DNA of 64,000 nucleotides, taken from NCBI GenBank assembly GCA_014529385.2, contig CM043957.1, positions 67,787,503 through 67,851,502 on the forward strand. The letters are read 5' to 3'. Shown here one piece after another: positions 55,841-64,000 of this stretch (its first letter is position 1; each line of letters starts with the position of its first letter). The notes under the pieces are model-generated. The model was given only the letters and a program-made list of their open reading frames with translations. It did no database searches and was not told the DNA's origin. This DNA is from Adiantum capillus-veneris. Lineage: Eukaryota > Streptophyta > Polypodiopsida > Polypodiales > Pteridaceae. Made by a program: the position numbers and the translations under genes.

Positions 55841-56682
55841 TGTAACTCCTATTTTCTCGGATAAACTCTGTAATTAATAAGCCGGGGCTATAAGCTTCCA
55901 GTTTTTGTATCAACTAGTCATTACCCAGCTTTGGTAGAACTCCAGATAATTAGTTTTGACCACCCAAAAACCTTGGCTAAGGTATAAAAGCCAATTTTTG
56001 TAAGTTTTTTGGATAAAAAATACACAGCGTGAGCTAACGGCGCTCACTTCTCTCCTTCTCACGCTTCCTACTCCCTCTTCCGTTGTCACATTGCGATTGT
56101 GTTTGTTGGATTGCAACCGTAGGTAAGAGCTCTACGCATTGACGTAAGCCATTCATAGTATTTCGTAGCTTTTGGCGTCGCCAACCCGCGGCTTACCCGC
56201 GGCCTAATTTCATCATAACTAGGAATTTACACTTTTAAATCCAAAACTAAGCATAGGAAGGGTATTGGGGCATCATTGCTAAGCATTCAGATGCATTCTG
56301 GGTCGAAAACGACTAGGTCAAAAATCCACTGCTGTTAATAATCGCGATTTTGGAACTTAACCTAAAGTGGGGTTTGCGACCATAAGCATGTGTGCTTAGG
56401 TCTTATAAACTTGTCCTAGAAGTTCTGTTACGTTTGGATGTCATTTGATGCTGTAACAAATGTGATTTGCTTGCCGATGAGCGATTGGCTTTTGGTGATT
56501 TCAGTCACTTGAGTGTAGCTTGAGTTAGATGCGAGTTGTTAGTTGTTTTCCGAGAGATTGACAACCTCTTGTAGCCTCATGCACTAGTTGAGTTAGCTTC
56601 GTCCCATGGTTTGTCAAACCAAACGTGATTCTCGCTAATACTGCAATAAGATAGGATGGTGAGATAAGACATGCGTCCCACA
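55841..56682 (+). repeat. 5' LTR of the Tat-like element
   Basis: The end is set by CCCACA followed by TT and the primer site. The first TG in view (55841) comes directly after the CACTA duplication, so either the LTR really starts here or the CACTA element sits inside it and hides an upstream part. No 3' LTR is in the window for comparison. Confidence 0.65.
55983..55989 (+). promoter_or_regulatory. TATA box of the Tat-like LTR
   Basis: TATAAAA stands in GGTATAAAAGCC about 700 bp upstream of the primer site, with GC-richer sequence downstream, a good candidate for the LTR promoter. Confidence 0.55.
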
Positions 56683-56684
56683 TT

Positions 56685-56702
56685 TGGCGCCGTTGCCGGG
56701 GA
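56685..56702 (+). other. Primer binding site, tRNA-Asp
   Basis: TGGCGCCGTTGCCGGGGA is a full 18-nt complement of the 3' end of plant tRNA-Asp, the usual primer of Tat and Athila elements. Confidence 0.92.
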
Positions 56703-57230
56703 TCGAAGAGACCTAAACGGGAAAAACACGAGCGTTTTGTGTAGTTTTCCTTGAACTTCCTCTAGGTTCGCCTAGAGTTCAAAATTTTCTTTTAGAAACC
56801 GCATAGCTTAAGATTGTCGTCTTTTGCTGTGTAGAGGTAGCTTGGAAGTAATCATACTTGCTAAGTACCTTTAGGATTGTAGGATTATAGATTTAGATTA
56901 GGATTTGGAAAATGAATGGTAGACGAGACAAGTCTTAAGATCAGTGCTCTAAAAAACATAAAACACAAGAAAATATATATGTGTTTGTGGACACTTTCCA
57001 CAACCCATGAGAATCTCGGAGTAGGGTAAGTAGGATCCGAGGTGGATTTCAGAAAATTACTCTCTCTGAAAGAATCAAGTGTGAGTTGTTATTGTTGTTA
57101 TTGGAAATTGCAAAATTTTTCAGGTCTACGGTTAGAAATAGCTTGAAAAGACTCGAATCTACTCAATCCGACTGGAAAGTAAGCCTAAGAGTTGTCTGAA
57201 CCAGTTGGTAAGCTCAAAGACACTTCGAGG
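56703..57230 (+). other. Proximal leader of the Tat-like element
   Basis: This is untranslated sequence between the primer site and the tandem array. No gene and no clear repeat were seen. Such elements often have leaders of 1-2 kb. Confidence 0.6.
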
Positions 57231-58460
57231 TAAAAATTTCAAGAGTTGGCCAGAACTCAGATTATTTAATTTTTCTTGACATTTTAGGCCAAATTAAGTT
57301 TTGACTTGATTCATAGGCTTATAATAGCTCATGTAAAGACTGTCTTTGAAAAAAATGCAAAAAAGTGTTCATTTTCAAGCCTAAAATTAATAATCATGAT
57401 TATTAACTTTTTGCTCTAAATTGATCAAGGTTCATACCATTGACTCATTGCATGTGTACAAACAACTTTTGTAAAGGCCCAAGAGATTTGGATCACTAAA
57501 CTGGCAAAAAACTGGGTAAAAACTAAAGTTTGTACTGACTTTTTGAATCTTGAGTATAAATTGGAATTTTTTAAAGATAAAATTGTTGAAATTTGATTTA
57601 TAGGCTTATATTGATGTGATAAACATGTGTACATTCTCAGTCGACCAAAAAATTGTCAGAAGTAAATAATCGTGATTATTTACATCTGCCCACTTTTTTA
57701 ATTTTTTTGACCAAGTCAGCATACTACTAGTGTCACCATGTTGTAGTAAGCCCACAAACCAAATTTGGTAAGATTTGGATCATTGGTTTGAAAATTGTGA
57801 CTAAAATTACAAAGTTAGTCTGCAGACATATAATTGATGACCATTTGACCAAAAATTGTCCAAACTTGATGAAAATTGGCTAGTAACCTTAACTAAAGGT
57901 GCTTAATAGATCTGTCTCAAAGTTGGCGACAAAAACTTGCAAAAATATAACTAGAGTAAATAATCGTGATTATTTACTTCTGCTTCAAAACTTGATGATT
58001 TTGCAAATTTGAACCACAAGGTCAAGCACATCAAGTAGACCTCACAAATCAATTTTGGTGAAATTTGGATCCCAAAAGTGAGACTTAAGCCAGATTCTCG
58101 AAATCAGAGTCTGCGGACACCAAACAATTGATACACTTGATCAGATTTTGTCCAAACTTGTTGAAACTTGTCCAAAGACTTTAACAAGTTGTATACTTGC
58201 CAAACCAATAAAAAAAGTGCAAAAACTTGACAAAAGTAAATAGTCGCGATTATTTACTTCTGCTATCTAGAGACATCATTTTTGACTTTTGAACTTATAC
58301 AGTGATAGACCAACATAATATAAGGCCATAGGGCAATTTTGGGTTCAATTGGATCAAAATTGATAGATGTACACTTAGTTTTCAGGTTGCAGACCAAACC
58401 TTTGATTTTTTGCTAAAGCCGAATTTGAAAGTCAAACTTTGACTTTCATAACTCAATTTG
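57230..58460 (+). repeat. Leader tandem array, ~283-bp unit with AT palindrome
   Basis: About four diverged units each carry, in order, a CACAAA.CAAATTTGGT-like segment, AATTTGGATC, a CAGTCTG-like segment, TTGTCCAAACTTG-like sequence and an AT-rich palindrome near the end. The palindromes are at 57387-57406, 57662-57683, 57956-57977 and 58236-58257, spaced 275, 294 and 280 bp apart. A further half-copy lies in the LTR at 56336-56350. Confidence 0.8.
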
Positions 58461-58632
58461 AAGTGATACACAGAGACCAATTACGAGAGTTAGCAAAAGC
58501 TCTACTGTCTTTATAGAAGAATAGCTAACTTGATCAAATTTGTATAGGAATCAGGTTGCTGATGAGGAATCAGTAGCTTGACAAAAAGTTGCACTTGAAT
58601 AAAGTGAAAATTGACGACAAGTCAATCCAAAG

Positions 58633-58988
58633 GTGAGTACTCTATCCAGGGCTTCATATGTCTATATGAACCTTAGATCTGGTCGTGTACTAGGAAATCA
58701 GGGCATACTCGAAGAAACCTCCATTAGAGTATCTACCGAAGAAAGCGAATTACCTTGCACACAATTCCTGAAGAATTCTCAGACACTTTTTCAAATTCAA
58801 CATCCGAAATGTCTTCTTACTTGACTCACTCGAAAACTGGAACAACACTGCGCTATAAGCATATACTATCTTTTTACAAAACTAATCGTCATGGAGTCCA
58901 GGTTTACTTGGATCCTAACGAGGAGTATGTTATTCGCATTGATGACCATGGTATTGAGTTCGAAGAAGAGGTTAGGGCAAACAAATAA
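58633..58988 (+). pseudogene. Tat-like gag, N-terminal start
   Basis: The frame contains YVYMNLRSGRVLG; NLRSGR is common near the start of Tat/Athila Gag. A second frame from 58755 (YLTHSKTGTTLRYKHI, YVIRIDDHGIEF) seems to continue it after a shift near 58800. I assign it by motif and position only. Confidence 0.55.
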
Positions 58989-58994
58989 GGAAAA

Positions 58995-59489
58995 ATGTAC
59001 ATGGATCGAAACAAAACTCAGTATTTACAAGTCAAAAACCCTAACGTGATAGACAAATGGGGGTTAGAAGTAAACACCATAATCCCAGATATGTCAGCAA
59101 AAAAAGGATCACCAACTTTAGAATTCGAAGAATATGATCAAGTAGACTTGAAACCTTTGAAACGGCTTAGTACGGATGATCCTAGGATCGGAGTCTATTG
59201 TTGGAAAGATAGAAACATAAAAGATCTTCTGTGGAATTATCATGCCAAACCAGGACAATTAACAGCCATGAAGATCATCTATATCTTCAAGATCAAAGAT
59301 AAGGGATCAATAGACCTACCAACCTATCTGTTTAGGGATTGTTATAACAACAACTTTGTTATGATGACTCCTGAGGAGGTAGATAAACCAAATACCAAGG
59401 GTATTCCATACGGGATTGGATATTGGGGCAAGGACCAGAAACAATTCCAAGGGATGAACACCATGAGAGATCATTTGAGACTAATGTGA
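58995..59489 (+). pseudogene. Tat-like gag, middle part
   Basis: This 164-codon frame (MYMDRNKTQYLQVKNPN... to IPYGIGYWGKDQKQF) is acidic-basic mixed and has no domain I recognise. It sits between the gag start and the capsid. It may be the matrix-like N-terminal region peculiar to this group, or a lineage-specific extra domain. It ends at TGA 59487. Confidence 0.5.
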
Positions 59490-59522
59490 AGAAACCAAAA
59501 ACCACCTCATGACGTAGAAAAC

Positions 59523-60316
59523 CAGGTGACACTAAGGCCAGTCCAGAGCTATATGAGTCACTATTTCGAACAGACTGGTTTGAAGGACTCGGAACGGGGC
59601 CAACTCCCAGAAGACCGGGAGTTGAACCAAACAGACGCGTCAGACCAGCTGCTTTTCAGAAATGGGTCAGAAAATTCAGTGGATCAGGGGATCCATACGA
59701 TCACTTAGCAAGTTTTAAGCAAGTGTTAAGAGCAGAGTGTATATTTGATTTCTATACTCAATTCGAGGCGTTTGGAATGACATTAGAAGGAAAAGCATTG
59801 ACATGGTTCCAAAACATTCCACCAAGGTCAATCATGGACTTGAACACATTAGCTCAAGGATTTGTAGCTGCTTGTTCCAAAACGGGGATCAAACATAATA
59901 CTATAGCTCAAATCTACAACTTTAAACAGAAACATGGTGAGTCTGTTAGGGATTGTGCAACTCGAATAAAACAATACATTGCCAGATGCCCAGAGATGGA
60001 GATACCTGCAGAAGAACGACTTGTATCTTTGTTTCTAGAGGGACTGCTAAACAAAGGACTTCATGCTATACTCTATAGTAAAAAGCATACAACCATAGAA
60101 GCGTGTGTGTCTGATGTTATTGACCTAGGAGACAATTGCGATATTTTCAACGAAGAAGATGTCCCTAAGGATAACCAAAGCGAGAAGACGGTATCCACTA
60201 AACCAGCACAAGTGGGAACAGCTGCTGCGGCACCACTCTCAGCCATAGAGGATATGCCAAAAAAGATGAACGACATGATGAACAACATGCAAAAAGCACC
60301 TATGAGGGGACCATGA
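59523..60316 (+). pseudogene. Tat-like gag capsid
   Basis: The capsid starts at about 59655 (KWVRKFSGSGDPYDHLASFKQV, a frame that crosses a stop at 59706), then FYTQFEAFGMTLEGKALTWFQNIP, TLAQGFVAACSKTG, KQKHGESVRDCATRIKQYI and RLVSLFLEGLLNKGL, the retrotransposon Gag domain. The tail is rich in Met and Asn. The frame ends at TGA 60314, and Gag resumes further on. It would form the particle shell. Confidence 0.85.
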
Positions 60317-61221
60317 CAAGGGATACCTCCATAGGGACAACCAATTAGGCCACAAAATGGTCTGCAATCGAGGGTAAATGGACCAACCATGAGACCCACG
60401 AGTGCTAATTCAGACCAAAGTATGATGGATTTGTTCAGTACGTGCCCATGAGACCACAAGGATAACCCATGTACAGATATCAGCCTAATATGGCCCAAGC
60501 TCAAAGACCACCAATGGGTATGGAAAGACCTCAACCTGTGTGGGGACAACAACCTCCATGTCCAAGACATAATGCAGTGCTTGTAAAGTACATGCACTCG
60601 GAAGGAGTCATAGATGAACAAGCATTAGTGCCTGTTACACCCTATGCAGAGCCTAGTCCATCTATAGTAATGGTAGAAGGAGATTGGTATAATCCACATC
60701 CACCACCAATGGAAGAAACAGTGACTTATGCTCCACTAGAGCTTGCACCAATGTATTATGTAGCTAATCAAGGTGTCAGACCTCCCATGGGAAGACCCAT
60801 GATGAAGCCAAGAACAGGAAACTGTCATAAGTGTGGTGCTGATGATCATTGGAAAAATGAATGTCGAGAGCCTGACAAAAACCTGAAACCAATAGAAGCC
60901 TATTGCATACAATGTTGCAAAAAGGGAGGACACTTTTCGGAAGATTGTCTTAAAAATCCTTTGAACAAGGATAAAACCGTAGTAAACGTAGTCCAAGTGA
61001 TGCCTAGTAGCTCATCAGAGAGTGAACCGATTGTTTCAATCAAGGTAATCACTAGAGCCCAGGCAAAGAAAAAGAAACACAACTCCTTTGATGATTCAGA
61101 AAATACGAAAGTTTCTTCTCAAAGAATCAAAAGTTGCAGAACCAAAAGATATGAGATGAGAAAACAAAAACAAAGGGTTGAAATCGAGGAGAAGCAAAGA
61201 AGCTACTCCAGGAGGAGTTGA
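60317..61221 (+). pseudogene. Tat-like gag, Pro/Met-rich linker and two zinc knuckles
   Basis: A Pro, Met and Gln-rich linker (MAQAQRPPMGMERPQPVWGQ) leads to two knuckles at about 60820-60955: CHKCGADDHWKNEC (CX2CX4HX4C) and CIQCCKKGGHFSEDC (CX2CX5HX4C). The second has one extra residue between Cys 2 and His. A Ser-rich and then Lys/Arg-rich tail follows to TGA 61219. Two knuckles fit RNA binding in large plant Ty3 elements. Stops at 60346 and 60466 separate it from the capsid. Confidence 0.8.
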
Positions 61222-62308
61222 AAGAAACTAGCAGTGAATTCAAGGAAACAACCGTGAAATCTGGAGGATCCATTCTGGTTGATAAAATCTTTGAGTCTAT
61301 TAATGCCACCTTGGAAGCCTACCAAGCAGGACTTAAGGCAGGCCAAAACATGGAAAACAAATGAAAAAATTATCCATCTCCAGACATGGAAGCAGCTAAG
61401 CTGGAAGCTTATTAAAATTTGGTAAGAATTACGCAAGAAATGGTGGAAAAACAAAAACCCAAGCTTTAAAGTATTGCAAAACCTGAAGAGCTTGTAGTAA
61501 AAGAAACGAAAGCAAAATCCGATGTGGTGGCAGAACCCCACCTTGAAACAAACGAACCAGAGCTTGTAGTGCCTGACAGCAAAGATGCCTTAGACGGAAT
61601 TCTATTTGTAGAGGAAGATTGACTAGAACACTTATGGGATTTTGTAAGAGAGATCAATGATGGGAGCCCAACTCTAAAGTCAGCTCCTATAGAGGAAGTT
61701 TGGTTGGATAACCTACCTTCTGATATGAATATGGATGCACAATCTTTGTATGGGGATTGCGGATTGGAAGCTTCAGGAATGTCGAAACCATTGACATTAA
61801 AAGCATTACCTTCTTACTTGGGAGATAAGGAAGATGAATCCATCGTATGCAGGACCACTCAAGTAAAAAGAGCTGAACAAACCCTAGAAGTAGACAACAT
61901 TCATTCAATCATGTCTACACCCATCCAATGCACTCTTACCTTGGGAGAACTGTTAAAACTTAGACCATACTTATGGAATGACTTACAGAAAACCCTAGAG
62001 AAGGTGGGGATAACGGGGTTAATCTCCAAGAAATTGGAAAAATTGAAAACTGAAATGGAAAACAAAGAGATTCGGTCAGTTCCTATGAACAAAGTCGGAG
62101 AATATTATGAAGGGTAAGAAGGAAACACCACCCTCCCAGTGAAATATAATGACATTGAAACCATGGCGATACTGGATAGTGGAGCAGGCATAGCCATAGC
62201 CACTAAAGTAGTATGGGAACCCTGGGGACAGCCAGCCATTAGACAAACTCGAATGAAATTGGAGTTGACTGACGGACACATTGAGAGACCATTAGGGCTC
62301 TCAATGTG
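61222..62308 (+). pseudogene. Tat-like linker and aspartic protease
   Basis: After a Glu/Lys-rich linker with several stops, a frame opens at 61704 and runs past one TAA at 62115 into MAILDSGAGIAIATKVVW (about 62163-62210), a canonical D-S-G protease site, the only unaltered one in the window. ELTDGHIERPLGL follows, then the flap end in another frame (VNFYGIEYQHTFAIVDFG, ILERPFMR). The catalytic triad is intact, but a stop and a frameshift surround it. Confidence 0.8.
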
Positions 62309-63522
62309 ATAGTCAATTTCTACGGAATTGAATATCAACACACTTTTGCCATAGTAGACTTTGGGAAAAAACTCAACTATTAAATCATATTGGAAAGACC
62401 TTTCATGCGACATGTACAGCTTATCCAAGATTGGGGAAACAACTATCTGTACTTGAAGCAAGTGGGATCTATAACAAGAGTCAATCTAAAAGATCACACT
62501 TATAGAGATGTCTTGAAAACACCCATCCAAGAGTTTGATTCAGTCTCTTCAACTGAAACTAAACTCCCATCCTGGTTAAACAAAGACACTCCTATATGGA
62601 TGTGTGGAGCTTAAGAAAATGGAAGTTTAAGATGAGAAGAATGTATCCTAGAAAGGAACTACACAAACGAAGCCTACGTACCAAAACCCTTTCTAGAGCA
62701 TTTGTTTGAGCCATTCGAGTGGACTCAAATTTTAGCAACAATGGATATATGTGTGAATACATTCATGCATACTCAATTTTGCAATGGGATGGCTACGATA
62801 GAATTCCCATCCAAATAATTTCAATCCTCAACATTGAAAACAAAGATGAGGAACCCAAGGACTTAATGAAAGCTCAACAAGTCTTTTTAGACTTCTATTA
62901 CGATGCAACTGATGAGTTAGATGAACACTCAGCACCTCAAAAGATTCGGGGCAAAAAAAAGAGCATATGAGAGCTAAGTTACTCTTAAAAGGAGGGGAGG
63001 AATTTTTTTTTGACTTTCCAAACCAGAAATCAAGAAGACAAAATTGGTATAGACGAAAAAAGACACCGGAATTGTGAAAACACGCCCTATGCCATCGGTC
63101 TCCAGTAAAACACAATTTCTGATACAGATAGATGCAAATGATTGTGTCAAAGACAAAATAACTGGCAGATATCCTTCAAACAAAAACTCAGAAGTGTCTC
63201 AAACATTGAGAAAAACAAGGAAGGGTACTCAAGAAAAATCACAGGATAAGAAACCACTCATGACCAGAGTCGAGCGGAAAAAGAAATATCAAGAGTTGAA
63301 AAAAGATCTAAAGGAGATATACACAACCGAAATGGAAAGCACGAAAGAGGATGGTAAGGATGTAATGCATGTTCCATCCCATTATAAAAAGTATACTCTC
63401 CAAGATCGCAAAATCATAGTTGAACAACCCGTTAGGGAACTATGGGAACAAGGCAAGTCTTACGAAGGGCCTGAAAATGCTAAAAGGATAGACCTGGCTG
63501 TGAACCAGGAGAAGAACTTAGA
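62309..63522 (+). pseudogene. Tat-like protease to RT spacer
   Basis: Several short frames follow, with charged, Lys/Glu-rich sequence (for example 63074-63538, KKYQELKKDLKEIYTTEM) and no recognisable enzyme domain. In this branch the region between protease and RT is long and poorly conserved. Stops and frameshifts are common here. The last frame passes into RT by a shift near 63520. Confidence 0.6.
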
Positions 63523-64000
63523 CCTGCTTACATTGTGAATGACCTAACGGAAGAAGAAGAAAAGATTTTGCTGAGCTTGTTAAAAGAATACCGGGATATC
63601 TTCGTTTGGTCTTACAAGGATCTCAAGGGTGTTGATCCAGAAATCTGTCAACATACCATACCCATGATAGATGATGCGAGACCAAGTAGACAGAGACCGT
63701 ACACGTATAACGAAACATTTGCCAGGAAGATAAAAGAAGAGATTGAAAAACTAAAGGAAGCCGAATTTATTTACAAAATTGAACACACAGATTGGGTGTC
63801 TCCAATTGTGGTAGTACCCAAGAAGAATGGAAAATTACGAGTGTGTATTAATCTTAAGAAGGTGAATGCAGCTACCATCAGAGACAACTTTCCTCTTCCG
63901 ATAACTGAGCATGTTTTAGAACAAGTTGCAGGAAAAGAAGCTTACAGCTTCTTAGACGGATTTTCGAGATACAATCAACTTTTGGTTGACCCAAAAGATC
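63523..64000 (+). CDS. Tat-like reverse transcriptase, N-terminal part (runs off the window)
   Basis: The frame is open from 63523 to the last base without a stop. It shows LLSLLKEYRDIFVWSYKDL, VDPEICQHTIPM, the fingers segment WVSPIVVVPKKNGKLRVC, INLKKVNAATIRDNFPLP and SFLDGFSRYNQLLVDPKD, where FLDGFSGYNQ is usual, so Gly has become Arg. RT makes cDNA from the element RNA. The YxDD motif should lie about 180 bp beyond the window, so integrity cannot be judged. Confidence 0.85.

Larger units (their letters stand above)
55841..64000 (+). mobile_element. Tat-like Ty3/gypsy element (5' part)
   Basis: The order is LTR, tRNA-Asp primer site, long leader with tandem repeats, gag, protease, RT; the window ends inside RT. 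The primer site, the NLRSGR motif near the gag start, the long gag region and the RT motifs FVWSYKDLKGVDPEICQHTI and FLDGFSRYNQ place it in the Tat/Athila branch. Multiple stops and frameshifts in gag and protease show decay. Confidence 0.85.

Noticed and set aside
1-64000. CRISPR array or prokaryotic operon
   Set aside because: Repeats are LTRs, satellites and microsatellites, and coding features are plant-type elements with introns. Nothing looks prokaryotic.
1-64000. tRNA or rRNA genes
   Set aside because: The only tRNA-like strings are primer binding sites beside LTRs. I found no cloverleaf and no rRNA core sequence.

Overview
The window reads as repeat-rich, probably heterochromatic nuclear DNA of a land plant. 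The evidence is the mix of elements: plant-type Ty3/gypsy lineages with chromodomains, a Tat-like Ty3 element primed by tRNA-Asp, a Ty1/copia gag, an En/Spm (CACTA) transposon with Transposase_21 and TnpA-like genes, and long CT/GA microsatellites. I found no convincing host gene, rRNA, tRNA or CRISPR array. I cannot name the species. Nearly everything is transposon, mostly decayed and nested.

Layout. 1-5473: a Ty3/gypsy chromovirus. An LTR in minus orientation (123-1243, tRNA-iMet primer site at 110-121) abuts a plus-strand, 5'-truncated gag-pol lacking the RT core (1244-4418) and its 3' LTR (4430-5473). 5474-8251: a second Ty3 family on the minus strand (LTR, unassigned primer site, gag start), interrupted by other fragments. 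8252-10781: degenerate AACCCTA-like repeats and a 1.66-kb foldback structure. 10787-16517: a complete insertion of the second family, with a 5-bp target duplication (AAAGG) and two 1542-bp LTRs that align without gaps. Its gag, protease and RT core are missing, but RNase H, integrase and chromodomain remain. 16640-17598: a 450-bp tandem duplication of unknown coding-like DNA. 19130-20463: the 3' end of another chromodomain Ty3 element on the minus strand. 21010-24544: degenerate CT-linked repeats, a 1.1-kb LTR-like repeat and a broken Ty1/copia gag.

25661-37161: a minus-strand multi-exon gene encoding a SWIM-zinc-finger, transposase-like protein. It is split by an 8469-bp Ty3/gypsy insertion (26084-34552). 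If one target duplication is removed, the exon reading frame continues across the insertion. 37840-38025 is a perfect 89-bp inverted repeat with an 8-nt loop. 40072-42235 is a decayed multi-exon gene of unknown family. 42501-42952 joins a very short LTR to a CACTA terminus. 47150-48225 is a second, inverted copy of the 1.1-kb repeat.

49504-55837: a full-length CACTA transposon with 12-bp terminal inverted repeats and a TAT target duplication. Its TnpD-type transposase is internally deleted, but its three-exon TnpA-like gene looks intact. 55841-64000: the 5' part of a Tat-like Ty3 element: LTR, tRNA-Asp primer site, a leader with a ~283-bp tandem array carrying AT-rich palindromes, gag with two zinc knuckles, protease, and the start of RT, which runs off the window.

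The genes work as selfish elements, not as a host pathway. Most are broken and could move only with trans-acting proteins. The best leads are the SWIM transposase gene, the intact TnpA inside a TnpD-deleted CACTA, the RT-less Ty3 derivatives that keep integrase, the palindrome array in the Tat-like leader and the perfect hairpin.
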